The translations under genes were made by a program, and so were the position numbers. Below are positions 36,646-48,506 of a DNA stretch of 64,000 bases, in pieces. A model generated the notes under the pieces. It worked only from the letters and a program-made list of their open reading frames with translations. It was not told the DNA's origin and did not search any database. Numbering within the stretch: the stretch's first letter is position 1; the number at the start of each line of letters is the position of its first letter. Source of the DNA: Sporosarcina pasteurii (GTDB lineage: Bacteria; Bacillota; Bacilli; Bacillales_A; Planococcaceae); NCBI RefSeq assembly GCF_041295575.1, contig NZ_CP160452.1, positions 2,108,001 through 2,172,000 of the forward strand. The letters are read 5' to 3'.

Positions 36646-39057
36646 TCAAAAAATGGACATCGGATCAACATCTACCGTCATAATGAGGCCCGATTTAATC
36701 CAGTCTGTTCGATACATTCTAATTAACTGTTGCAATGTCTCTGTTAGCTTTGGTTCTTTTTTGTATTTTATCAAACATTGGTAACGATATCTATTGTTTA
36801 CACGACTTATGGCCGCTGCTGTAGGCCCGATAATTACTGTGTTGGAAGAAAGATTTCCTCTCAAAAAAGTCGTTCCTCTATTTGCAAAATCACTGACTTT
36901 CAAAACATCTTCATGTGAAAACTGAATCAGCGTAAAAAAATAAAAAGGCGGATAGCCGAATTGCCTTCGTGATTGCATTTCCATTTGATAAAACGGTTCG
37001 TAATGCTGCTCTTTGGCAAGTTCAATTGCATAATGTTCTGGTGAATAGGTTTGAATATAAACTTCACCCGGTAATTCATGTCTTCCTGCACGTCCGCTTA
37101 CTTGTGTCATCAACTGAAATGTCTTTTCTGCCGCTCGAAAGTCTGCTAAATGTAGCGTTGTATCCGCTGCCAATACACCAACTAAAGTGATATTAGGAAA
37201 ATCAAGCCCTTTTGCAATCATCTGCGTACCAAGCAAAATATCTGCTTTTCCCTCACTAAACTGACGAAGTAACCGTTCATGTGCACCTTTTCTTCTCGTC
37301 GTATCTACATCCATACGAATGACCCGTGCATCCGGAAATATTTTCGCAATCTCCTCTTCTACTTTTTGCGTACCAGTCCCAAAAAAACGAATATGTTCGC
37401 TTTCACATTGCGGACAAACAGTCGGAACGCGTTCTTCATGGCCACAATAGTGGCATTTCAACAACTCATGTGCCCGGTGATACGTTAAAGAAATATCACA
37501 GTTTGGACATTCAACGGTCGTTCCACAATCTCTACATAATACGAACGAAGAAAAACCTCGACGATTTAAAAATAGGACACTTTGTTCATTTCGTTCTAAA
37601 CGTTCCCGAATGGCTTCGGCTAGAGGGATTGAGAACATTGACCGATTCCCTGATTTTAACTGTTGACGCATATCGACTACTTCAACTTCAGGTAGCTGTT
37701 GGCTTTTCGCTCTATTTTTTAAAGTTAATAATGTATAAACATCTTTAGAAGCACGTGCATAAGACTCTAATGACGGTGTTGCACTCCCTAAAAGTACCGG
37801 ACATTTATAATATTCGGAGCGCTTTATCGCAACATCCCTCGCATGATAACGCGGCGATTCTTCTTGCTTATATGTGGATTCATGTTCTTCATCCAAAATA
37901 ATAATGCCTATATTTTCAAATGGCGCAAAAATTGCTGACCGGGCACCAACTACGACCTTCACTTCACCGCGGTGAATTTTTCGCCATTCATCGTATTTCT
38001 CTCCCGCAGAAAGCGCACTATGTAACACAGCAACGAGCTGACCAAAACGTGCTTTAAAACGTGCAGTCATTTGCGGTGTGAGCGAGATTTCTGGAACGAG
38101 AACAATGGCCTCTTGTCCTTTTTCCAAAACTTTTGTGATTGCTTGCAAATAAACTTCTGTCTTCCCACTGCCCGTTATCCCATGCAATAAAAATGTTTCA
38201 TGTCTGTCATCCATAATTGCTTGTCTAATCGGATGCAAGGCCTGGTCTTGTTCATCTGTTAACTTTTCAGGAATCGGAACGTCTTGCAATTCAGGACTTG
38301 TAGGTTCACGATACACTTCCTCGTAAGTTTCCTGAGCCGCCCCACGTTCAATCATCGTCTTAAGTACATTCGATTGAATTCCAGTCGCCTCAAAAATTTG
38401 TTTTGCTTGTACAGATTGTCCAGCATGTTCGATTAACCAGTCGATTAACTCGATTTGTCGAATTGCATTTTGCTGAATTGTCTCTTTCACTTGCAATAAC
38501 TTCTCTTTTTCTTCAATGTGAATCGTTCTTACTTTTTTCACGTCTACTTGTTGTTGAACCGCTGTGTCAACTGTTACAATTTCTTCCGCCACATAACTTT
38601 TCAAAATGCGAAATAAACCGGCATCATTAATCGCACTGAGCGGGATTCGTTTTCTCCCCGCTAATAACCTTTGAAAGTTTTCATCTTGAATCTTTTCGCT
38701 ATCTTGAACAACAATAAATTTGTCATATTTCGCACGCATCGCAGCAGGTAACATCACTTGTAACGCGTCGATTTGATAAGCCAATGTCTCAGTCGCCAAC
38801 CAACGAGACAGCATTAATTGTTCTTCCGATAACACCGGTTCAATATCGATAAGTTCCTCAATAGGTCTTAATTTACTCAGCGCCAATTCACTTTCATTTT
38901 TGATGTTCGTAACGTAACCGACGACTTTTCGTCGACCAAAGGGAACTTTCACCCTTATTCCTCGTTCGATCGTTGTTTGAAAAGCTTCCGGTACAATATA
39001 ATCGAAAGGTCTGTCAATCGGATAAGCTGCTACATCCACAATGACTTCAACTATCAT
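36646..39057 (-). CDS. priA: Primosomal replication restart helicase PriA
   Basis: Recognises stalled forks and reloads the replisome. It has 803 residues from the ATG at 39057, close to the B. subtilis length. The N-terminal DNA-binding domain (about 1-110) begins MIVEVIVDVAAYPIDRPFDY. Helicase motifs GITGSGKTEVYLQ (about 293) and LDEEHESTYKQ (DEEH) follow. A zinc region has paired cysteines in CRDCGTTVECPNC and CHYCGHEERVPTVCPQC. The start overlaps the coaBC end by 11 bp, and its ribosome site is weak, so coupled translation is likely. Confidence 0.97.
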   Translation of the reverse strand: MIVEVIVDVAAYPIDRPFDYIVPEAFQTTIERGIRVKVPFGRRKVVGYVTNIKNESELALSKLRPIEELIDIEPVLSEEQLMLSRWLATETLAYQIDALQVMLPAAMRAKYDKFIVVQDSEKIQDENFQRLLAGRKRIPLSAINDAGLFRILKSYVAEEIVTVDTAVQQQVDVKKVRTIHIEEKEKLLQVKETIQQNAIRQIELIDWLIEHAGQSVQAKQIFEATGIQSNVLKTMIERGAAQETYEEVYREPTSPELQDVPIPEKLTDEQDQALHPIRQAIMDDRHETFLLHGITGSGKTEVYLQAITKVLEKGQEAIVLVPEISLTPQMTARFKARFGQLVAVLHSALSAGEKYDEWRKIHRGEVKVVVGARSAIFAPFENIGIIILDEEHESTYKQEESPRYHARDVAIKRSEYYKCPVLLGSATPSLESYARASKDVYTLLTLKNRAKSQQLPEVEVVDMRQQLKSGNRSMFSIPLAEAIRERLERNEQSVLFLNRRGFSSFVLCRDCGTTVECPNCDISLTYHRAHELLKCHYCGHEERVPTVCPQCESEHIRFFGTGTQKVEEEIAKIFPDARVIRMDVDTTRRKGAHERLLRQFSEGKADILLGTQMIAKGLDFPNITLVGVLAADTTLHLADFRAAEKTFQLMTQVSGRAGRHELPGEVYIQTYSPEHYAIELAKEQHYEPFYQMEMQSRRQFGYPPFYFFTLIQFSHEDVLKVSDFANRGTTFLRGNLSSNTVIIGPTAAAISRVNNRYRYQCLIKYKKEPKLTETLQQLIRMYRTDWIKSGLIMTVDVDPMSIF

Positions 39058-40267
39058 TGTTCGTATCAAGCCCTTCCTCTTGTACAATTTCTTGAAGTAA
39101 AACTGTTGCGAGTTCCTTTTTCGGCATAGATGAATACGGGTGATACGTTCCATTTTTGGAAATTAATGTGACGACATTCGTGTCGCTCCCAAACCCTCCT
39201 CCCGGGTCTGTCACATCGTTCACAATAATATAATCTAAATTTTTTCGTTGTAATTTCCCTTTTCCATTTTCTATGACATTTTCAGTTTCGGCTGCAAAAC
39301 CGACTAGAACTTGGTCTTCTTTCCATTCACCAAGCGTCTGTAAGATATCCGTTGTCCGCGCCAACTCTATTACAGAATCATCATCATCGGATTTCTTTAT
39401 TTTTTGTGTGTGAATCTCGGCCGGGCGATAATCAGCAACCGCAGCAGATTTAATCACGATTGTTGCATCGTGATATTCAGCGCGTACAGCTTCAAACATT
39501 TCCGCTGCACTTTCCACATCGACTATTTTTACACCTGCTGGTTTGTCCAGTGAAACCGGACCAGAAATCAAAATCGTTTCAGCACCTAAGCTTGCAGCTG
39601 CTTCAGCCATACTGTATCCCATTTTTCCACTTGAAAAATTAGAGATATAGCGGACAGGGTCAATTCTCTCGCGCGTTGGTCCCGCCGTAACGACAACTTT
39701 TTTCCCTGTTAACGGTAAGTTTTTCGGTTTAAAATGCGCTTTGACCAATTCAACAATTCTCTCTGGTTCCTCAAGACGTCCTCTTCCTACATAACCGCAT
39801 GCAAGAAATCCTTCAGAAGGTTCGATAAAACGATGTCCATCACTCGCTAGTGTTGCAATATTGCGCTTCACTGCTTGATTTTCATACATATGTACGTTCA
39901 TGGCTGGTGCAAACCAAATCTCTGCTGTCGTCGCCAGAAGTGTCGTCGTCACCATATTATCTGCAATGCCATTTGCTACTTTTCCAAGGACATTTGCAGT
40001 TGCCGGTGCAACGATAACAAGATCTGCCCAATCCGCTAAATCGATATGTGCAATCACTCGGGAATCTTTCTCATCAAACGTATCAAAATAGACGTCATTT
40101 CGCGACATCGCTTGAAATGTTAACGGGGTAACAAATTCTTTTGCGGATTCCGTCATGATTACTTTCACATTCGCCCCTGCTTGAGACAGCTTACTGACGA
40201 GCGCAACCGCTTTATATACCGCGATTCCTCCGGTTACACAAATGAGGATTTTTTTATCGTTTAGCAT
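39047..40267 (-). CDS. coaBC: Phosphopantothenoylcysteine decarboxylase / synthetase
   Basis: Bifunctional coenzyme A enzyme that joins cysteine to phosphopantothenate and decarboxylates the product. It has 406 residues from the ATG at 40267, which has an AAAGGAAG site. The CoaC flavoprotein half (about 1-180) starts KKILICVTGGIAVYKA and holds VAPATANVLGKVANGIADN and PAMNVHMYENQ. The CoaB half (about 190-406) has VVTAGPTRERIDPVRYISNFSSG, of which the first 12 residues are diagnostic. It lies in the gmk-rpoZ-coaBC-priA order of B. subtilis. Confidence 0.98.
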   Translation of the reverse strand: MLNDKKILICVTGGIAVYKAVALVSKLSQAGANVKVIMTESAKEFVTPLTFQAMSRNDVYFDTFDEKDSRVIAHIDLADWADLVIVAPATANVLGKVANGIADNMVTTTLLATTAEIWFAPAMNVHMYENQAVKRNIATLASDGHRFIEPSEGFLACGYVGRGRLEEPERIVELVKAHFKPKNLPLTGKKVVVTAGPTRERIDPVRYISNFSSGKMGYSMAEAAASLGAETILISGPVSLDKPAGVKIVDVESAAEMFEAVRAEYHDATIVIKSAAVADYRPAEIHTQKIKKSDDDDSVIELARTTDILQTLGEWKEDQVLVGFAAETENVIENGKGKLQRKNLDYIIVNDVTDPGGGFGSDTNVVTLISKNGTYHPYSSMPKKELATVLLQEIVQEEGLDTNNDS

Positions 40268-40293
40268 TACTTTCTTCCTTTCTAAAATGACAA

Positions 40294-40324
40294 ACTCCCG
40301 AAGAAGCAATCGTTCTTAGGGAGT
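40294..40324 (-). terminator. Hairpin between rpoZ and coaBC, probable terminator/attenuator
   Basis: ACTCCC pairs with GGGAGT, with AAGAA/TTCTT continuing inside, followed on the minus strand by TTGTCATTTT. It lies only about 27 bp ahead of the coaBC start. A possible promoter (TTGCTA, 17 nt, TAATAA) lies upstream at about 40343-40371. It could therefore be either the rpoZ terminator or a coaBC leader hairpin. Confidence 0.5.
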
Positions 40325-40447
40325 ACAACGTCGTTATGTTTTTGTTATTAATAGGTAGCAGAACACATAGCAATACGCCAAAAAACTGAATCTTAGCGAC
40401 TTCTATAAGCTAAAATGTGCGTATTTATTGTCCAGCTTCAGCTTTTT

Positions 40448-40672
40448 TTATATTTCGTCTTCGTAAACGACTGATGCATCTGTTGCTTTTTTCGTTAAGA
40501 CGCCTGCTGTAATTTCTTCAAGTGCTTTTCCAACATCTTTTTTCGTTTTGTAAGAGGACAGAAGTTTATTATCCTCCTCTTGGATTTCACGAGCACGCTT
40601 CGCTGCAATCGTGACAAGTGTGTATTTTGATTCGATTTTTTCCTGTAATGAGTCGACAGATGGATATAGCAT
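40448..40672 (-). CDS. rpoZ: RNA polymerase omega subunit
   Basis: Small assembly subunit that folds around beta-prime. It has 74 residues, beginning [20 protein letters not shown], with the family core AAKRAREIQ (about 23-31). It starts 12 bp after gmk. Just past the stop the sequence GCTGAAGCTGGA resembles the flank of the 97-bp repeat at 18741-18749, perhaps a relic. Confidence 0.95.
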   Translation of the reverse strand: MLYPSVDSLQEKIESKYTLVTIAAKRAREIQEEDNKLLSSYKTKKDVGKALEEITAGVLTKKATDASVVYEDEI

Positions 40673-40684
40673 TTATAAATCTCC

Positions 40685-41293
<609 letters not shown>

Positions 41294-41339
41294 CTAATCC
41301 CTCTTTTTAATTTAAATTAATGGCAAACAACTTGTTCAT

Positions 41340-41348
41340 ATTATAGCA
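41340..41348 (-). promoter_or_regulatory. Extended -10 promoter element for gmk
   Basis: The minus-strand TGCTATAAT matches the extended -10 consensus (TGnTATAAT) about 45 bp upstream of gmk; no good -35 is seen. It is the likely start of gmk-rpoZ transcription. Confidence 0.55.
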
Positions 41349-41403
41349 TAAATGCCAGATAGAGTGCTAAAATAGAACAAAATGAAATGAAAGAGGCTTA
41401 AAA

Positions 41404-43095
41404 ATGGCATTTGACGGTTTATTTACAACAGCGATGGTTAACGAACTACAAGTTTTACAAGATGGTCGTATCTCTAGAATCCATCAACCGAACGGACATG
41501 AAGTCATTTTAACAATACGTTCGAAAGGTAAAAATTATCGACTGCTAGCGTCGATTCATCCTTCCTATTCGCGTATTCACTTCACAGAAGAAGCGATTAC
41601 CAACCCACCTGAACCACCTATGTTTTGCATGGTACTTCGAAAGCATTTGGAAGGCGGATTTATTACCTCTGTTGAACAGTTTGAAACGGATAGAATTATA
41701 ACGATGTCCATCCGTGCGAAAAACGAAATTGGAGACGATATCGACCGTAAACTGTACATAGAAATTATGGGGAGACATAGTAATATCATCCTTGTTGATC
41801 CAGCACGTGAGATGATTATCGACAGTTTGAAACATTTACCGCCATCGGTAAACAGTTATCGAACAGTCTTACCTGGTCAACCGTATATTCCGGCGCCACC
41901 CCAAGATAAAAACAATCCTTTTGCAACATCGGAAGAACAATTTGTAAGCTTACTTCCATCTATTGAAACTGGTCGCGACTTTGTACGGACCTTTTCTGGA
42001 TTTTCTCCGATTAACGGAGAAGAACTTTTTCACCGATTACAAGGGGCAAACGATGAAAATCCTTATGCGGTATTTAAATCATTTCTCGCTTCTTTTAATA
42101 CGATAAGTTGCAATCCAAATATAGCAGAAAAAGCGAATCGGACTGTATTCTCAGCGACAACTTTGTCACACGCCGATAAAACGATAGCCGAATTTAATAC
42201 AGTAAGTGAACTGCTTGATAAAGTGTATTTCGAACGTGCAAAAAGAGAACGTGTCCGGTCACAAGCCGCTGACCTTGAACGTTGGTTAAACAATGAAATC
42301 ACTAAGCTTAAAACAAAAATGGTGAAACTTGAAAAAGAGCAGAAATCCGCAGGAAAACTCGATACGTACCAATTATATGGGGAACTACTCACCGCAAATG
42401 GACACGCCATTCAAAAAGGGGCAACCGAGGCGACTGTTGATAACTATTATGAACAAGGAACGCAAATTACAATCCCACTTGATCCGCAAAAATCCGCATT
42501 TGAAAATGCACAGCGCTTTTTCTCGAGATATACAAAGGCCAAAAATGCTTTAGTGATGATTGCGGAACAACTAGAAATTACAAAGGATGATATCGAATAC
42601 TTTGAAATGGTGAAACAACAAGTACTCCAAGCTTCACCAGACGATATCGCAGAAATACGTGAAGAATTGTATGAACTTGGCTATATGAAATCTCGTTCAA
42701 AAAATACTCGCAAGAAGAACAAACGACCGATGCCAGAAACCTATCATTCATCGACAGGGACTAAAATTTCAGTCGGAAAAAATAATAAACAAAATGATTA
42801 TCTAACTTTCAAAATGGCTGCTAGAAACCATATTTGGCTGCATACAAAAGACATCCCAGGTTCTCATGTCGTCATCCATAGCGATTCACCAGACGAAACA
42901 ACACTAACCGAAGCCGCAATATTAGCCGCTTACTTTAGTAAAGCACGCGAATCTTCATCAGTACCAGTTGACTATACAGAAGTTAAACAAGTTAAAAAAC
43001 CAAATGGTGCAAAGCCAGGATTTGTCATTTACTTTGAACAAAAAACGTTATTTGTTACACCAGAAGAAGACTTAGTTAGAAAACTGTTCGGATAA
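41404..43095 (+). CDS. rqcH: Ribosome quality-control protein RqcH (NFACT family, FbpA/YloA)
   Basis: Binds stalled 50S-peptidyl-tRNA and recruits tRNA-Ala to add C-terminal alanine tails that mark nascent chains for degradation. It has 563 residues. The NFACT-N domain (about 1-180) keeps the Asp-Arg pair in DDIDRKLYIEIMGRHSN known to be needed for function. Helical coiled-coil arms span about 270-420. The C-terminal NFACT-R domain has FKMAARNHIWLHTKDIPGSH (about 473-492). It is monocistronic on the plus strand, with a bidirectional terminator after it. Confidence 0.96.
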   Translation: MAFDGLFTTAMVNELQVLQDGRISRIHQPNGHEVILTIRSKGKNYRLLASIHPSYSRIHFTEEAITNPPEPPMFCMVLRKHLEGGFITSVEQFETDRIITMSIRAKNEIGDDIDRKLYIEIMGRHSNIILVDPAREMIIDSLKHLPPSVNSYRTVLPGQPYIPAPPQDKNNPFATSEEQFVSLLPSIETGRDFVRTFSGFSPINGEELFHRLQGANDENPYAVFKSFLASFNTISCNPNIAEKANRTVFSATTLSHADKTIAEFNTVSELLDKVYFERAKRERVRSQAADLERWLNNEITKLKTKMVKLEKEQKSAGKLDTYQLYGELLTANGHAIQKGATEATVDNYYEQGTQITIPLDPQKSAFENAQRFFSRYTKAKNALVMIAEQLEITKDDIEYFEMVKQQVLQASPDDIAEIREELYELGYMKSRSKNTRKKNKRPMPETYHSSTGTKISVGKNNKQNDYLTFKMAARNHIWLHTKDIPGSHVVIHSDSPDETTLTEAAILAAYFSKARESSSVPVDYTEVKQVKKPNGAKPGFVIYFEQKTLFVTPEEDLVRKLFG

Positions 43096-43166
43096 CTTCT
43101 ACACGTAGATTTTCTAGCCAACGTAACTGTTGAGCCCTACACTCCCGGAAAAATAATAACAACAAA

Positions 43167-43197
43167 AATCCTCATTCAATTTAAATGATTGAGGATT
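43167..43197. terminator. Bidirectional terminator between rqcH and the catalase gene
   Basis: AATCCTCATTCA pairs with TGATTGAGGATT (one mismatch) around a 7-nt loop, flanked by A and T runs, so it works in both directions between two convergent genes. Confidence 0.85.
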
Positions 43198-43245
43198 TTT
43201 TCTACTTTTCATCAAGTTTTTGAGTATACACTAAAATATCTTTAA

Positions 43246-45294
43246 TTAAACAATCTGACGGTCCCAAAAACGTATGGCTGCAATTGCGTCAATAAATTCC
43301 TGTGCAAAATCGCTCGTATTATCGGACATCACAACGCCTGGCTGACCTTCAAAACCATTAACAATGATCCACTCTTTCCCTTCACCAGTAGCACCGATTG
43401 GTTTATAATGATTGAAAGCCTGGTCAATAAAATAAGCAGATTTTTTATTAAATTTCGGACTTACACTACTACCCTTTACCATATAAACAGCATCGAATAG
43501 CACTGAGTCAACTGTTAGTAATGTATGGTCAACTTTAAGCCTTGTTCCACCCGCTCCCATGATTTCTCCAAGGTTTTCACTAATGATTTCCGGTTGAATA
43601 CCTGCTGATTTCAATGCACCGAGCACGTAATTTACTTCATTGTCATCATATCCGTTTGTAATAATCACCGCAACCGTACGCGTGTTAGGAACCTTAATTG
43701 TATTTTCTTGGCTAAGTGCCGGTGATGACTTCGTGACATTGGACCCTCCGCTTTGAGGGGGTGCAATTCCGATATGTTCAGCAAATGCTGTTGTTAATTC
43801 CAAACTGACATGCGCAAACATATCAACCACTTGCTGTCTCACAGACATACTTTTCACTTTGCCAAGTTCAAATCTAAATGCATCGATAATATGCTGTTTT
43901 TCAATCGGTGTCATACTATTCCAAAAGAGGGTTGCTTGAGTAAAATGGTCTTTAAAACTATCACTTCTTGCCTGTACGACCCGACCTTCTACTTTTTCTT
44001 GGTAGTGCTCAAAACCGCCTTCTGCTGGGCTTGCCGGTGCTGGTGTATTCCCTGCAAGGGAGTTTCTATGATAACTTACTTTCCCAATATTAATCGTTTG
44101 TCGATGATATCCATCACGTTGATTATTGTGGATAGGCACCACTGGCCTGTTTATTGGCAACTCATGGAAGTTAGGGCCACCTAGACGAATTAACTGGGTA
44201 TCGATATAGGAAAATAAACGCCCTTGCAATAGCGGATCATTTGTAAAATCTATTCCCGGTACAACATTACCTGGATGGAAAGCGACTTGCTCAATTTCAG
44301 CAAACGCATTATCTACGTTTCGATTCAACACCATTTTCCCGATAATTTGTACAGGCACATCTTCTTCGGGCCATAACTTTGTCGCATCTAATATATCAAA
44401 ATCGAACATAAATTCATCTTCTTCTTTAATAATTTGAACCCCTAGTTCGAACTCTGGATAATTTCCTTTTTCGATATTGTTCCATAAATCACGGCGATGA
44501 AAGTCGGGGTCCTCCCCAGCTATTTTTTGCGCTTCATCCCAAACAAGAGAGTGTACGCCGAGTTTAGGTTTCCAATGGAATTTTACAAAATGTGCTTTTC
44601 CGGCTTCATTAACAAAACGAAAAGTATGAACGCCAAATCCATCCATCATCCTGAAGCTTCTTGGTATAGCACGATCCGACATCAGCCACATCATCATATG
44701 AGCTGTTTCCTGGTTGTTCGCAACAAAATCCCACAAAGTATCATGGGCAGATGATGCTTGAGGAATTTCATTGTCTGGCTCAGGCTTAATTGAATGAACA
44801 AAATCCGGGAATTTGATAGCGTCTTGAATGAAAAAGATTGGCATATTATTGGCAACTAGGTCATAATTTCCTTCTTCCGTATAGAATTTCGTTGCAAAAC
44901 CACGTACATCTCGCACTGTATCTGCAGAACCACGCGAACCTACTACAGTTGAAAAGCGAACAAAAACTGGTGTTTTCTTACTCGGGTTATGCAAAAATTT
45001 AGCCCTCGTAAACTGCTGCATGTTTTCATACACTTGAAAATAGCCATGCGCAGCAAAACCGCGTGCATGAACAACCCGCTCTGGTATCCGTTCATGATCA
45101 AAGTGCGTCATTTTTTCTCTGAAATGAAAATCTTCCATTAAAGTCGGCCCACGTACACCAGCTTTTAAGGAAAACTCATCCTCCGACACCCTTAATCCTT
45201 GATTGGTCGTCAGTTTTTTGCCTTTATCGTCAACCCGAAACTGCTCTAACTGCTCATCTTTACTATTTTCATTAACATTGCGCTCATCAGCCAT
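43246..45294 (-). CDS. katE: Large-subunit catalase with C-terminal DJ-1/PfpI-like domain
   Basis: Clade-2 (HPII-like) haem catalase that decomposes hydrogen peroxide. It has 682 residues. The catalytic His76 is in [13 protein letters not shown]. The distal Asn is in [11 protein letters not shown], and the proximal haem Tyr lies in [14 protein letters not shown]. An additional C-terminal domain (about 535-682) begins [18 protein letters not shown] and resembles the DJ-1/PfpI fold of HPII. The GGGAGG ribosome site lies 6 nt before the ATG. It sits between the pyr operon terminator and rqcH, a position not known for it in B. subtilis. The KatE versus KatX name is uncertain, and its promoter is not clear. 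Confidence 0.93.
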   Translation of the reverse strand: MADERNVNENSKDEQLEQFRVDDKGKKLTTNQGLRVSEDEFSLKAGVRGPTLMEDFHFREKMTHFDHERIPERVVHARGFAAHGYFQVYENMQQFTRAKFLHNPSKKTPVFVRFSTVVGSRGSADTVRDVRGFATKFYTEEGNYDLVANNMPIFFIQDAIKFPDFVHSIKPEPDNEIPQASSAHDTLWDFVANNQETAHMMMWLMSDRAIPRSFRMMDGFGVHTFRFVNEAGKAHFVKFHWKPKLGVHSLVWDEAQKIAGEDPDFHRRDLWNNIEKGNYPEFELGVQIIKEEDEFMFDFDILDATKLWPEEDVPVQIIGKMVLNRNVDNAFAEIEQVAFHPGNVVPGIDFTNDPLLQGRLFSYIDTQLIRLGGPNFHELPINRPVVPIHNNQRDGYHRQTINIGKVSYHRNSLAGNTPAPASPAEGGFEHYQEKVEGRVVQARSDSFKDHFTQATLFWNSMTPIEKQHIIDAFRFELGKVKSMSVRQQVVDMFAHVSLELTTAFAEHIGIAPPQSGGSNVTKSSPALSQENTIKVPNTRTVAVIITNGYDDNEVNYVLGALKSAGIQPEIISENLGEIMGAGGTRLKVDHTLLTVDSVLFDAVYMVKGSSVSPKFNKKSAYFIDQAFNHYKPIGATGEGKEWIIVNGFEGQPGVVMSDNTSDFAQEFIDAIAAIRFWDRQIV

Positions 45295-45426
45295 ATCAAT
45301 ACCTCCCGCTCATTATTATGATTTACCCTCACAAATTAGAACGGGAACTGCTGTATATAGCGAACCACACAAGATTGAATTTACACTGCCGAGAAATTAA
45401 CCAATCGCTTTTCTTAGCATATAAAG

Positions 45427-45470
45427 AAAAGCCTCCTTCGATTTTGTCGTTCAAACCAGAGGAGACTTTT
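45427..45470 (-). terminator. Rho-independent terminator of the pyr operon (after pyrE)
   Basis: AAAAGTCTCCT pairs with AGGAGGCTTTT (11 bp, one G-T) and is followed on the minus strand by a T-rich run (TTTTCTTT). It lies 14 bp past the pyrE stop. Confidence 0.82.
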
Positions 45471-45483
45471 CATTATTCAATTA

Positions 45484-46102
45484 TCACAACAAACCTTCTC
45501 TTAATTTCCCATGCCAGTCTAACAGACTAGCAATCGCTGCATCATCAATTATGCCGTTCTCTTTAGACGCTTCAATTAAAGCGCCGAAATTCGTTAAGCT
45601 TTGATAGGTAAGTTTTTCCTCACCGAAAGCTTCATCCGCTTTTTCCAATTCGTATGTAAATATTGATACAACCCCTGTTACTTGCACACCTTCTGCATGA
45701 AGTGCCGCAGCAGCATTTAAACTGCTTCCCCCTGTGGAAATTAAATCTTCAACGATGATTGCTTTATCTTCCGCTGAGGTTTTCCCTTCAATTTGGCGAC
45801 TACGACCATGCCCTTTGGCAGACGAACGTATGTAAACCATTGGCAATTGCAAGATATCTGCAACCCAAGCTGCATGGGGAATACCAGCCGTTGCTGTCCC
45901 TGCAATTACTGTTGTTTCTGGATAATGTTCGCGTATTAAGCTCGCCAATCCTTCCGCAATTTGCTTTCGGCCTATAGGGTCCGACATCGTTAAACGATTA
46001 TCACAATAAATTGGAGATTGAATGCCAGATGCCCATGTAAAAGGTTCATTTGGACTCAATTCAACTGCACCGACTCGAAGTAAAATTTTTGCAATTTCTT
46101 TC

Positions 46103-46116
<14 letters not shown>
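45484..46116 (-). CDS. pyrE: Orotate phosphoribosyltransferase
   Basis: Joins orotate to PRPP to give OMP. It has 210 residues. The PRPP loop is VEDLISTGGSSLNAA (about 122-136) and a YIRSSAKGHGR segment (about 94-104) carries catalytic residues. Three consecutive ATGs (46116, 46113, 46110) follow a GGAAGGG site; the first overlaps the pyrF end. It is the last gene of the operon, followed by a terminator. Confidence 0.97.

Positions 46117-48502
<2,386 letters not shown>

Positions 48503-48506
<4 letters not shown>

Noticed and set aside
37326..37748. 140-codon plus-strand open frame opposite priA
   Set aside because: Antisense to PriA helicase and zinc motifs; no recognisable domain.
39058..39153. 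32-codon N-terminal extension of PriA
   Set aside because: It overlaps coaBC and has no similarity to the PriA N-terminus; the ATG at 39057 matches the family start.
42063..42410. 115-codon minus-strand open frame opposite rqcH
   Set aside because: Antisense shadow with no domain or start signal.
45295..45345. PerR-like or sigma-B-like signals upstream of the catalase gene (TCATAATAATGA; GTTCCC-14-GGGTAA)
   Set aside because: Both match their consensus poorly and could be chance in AT-rich DNA.
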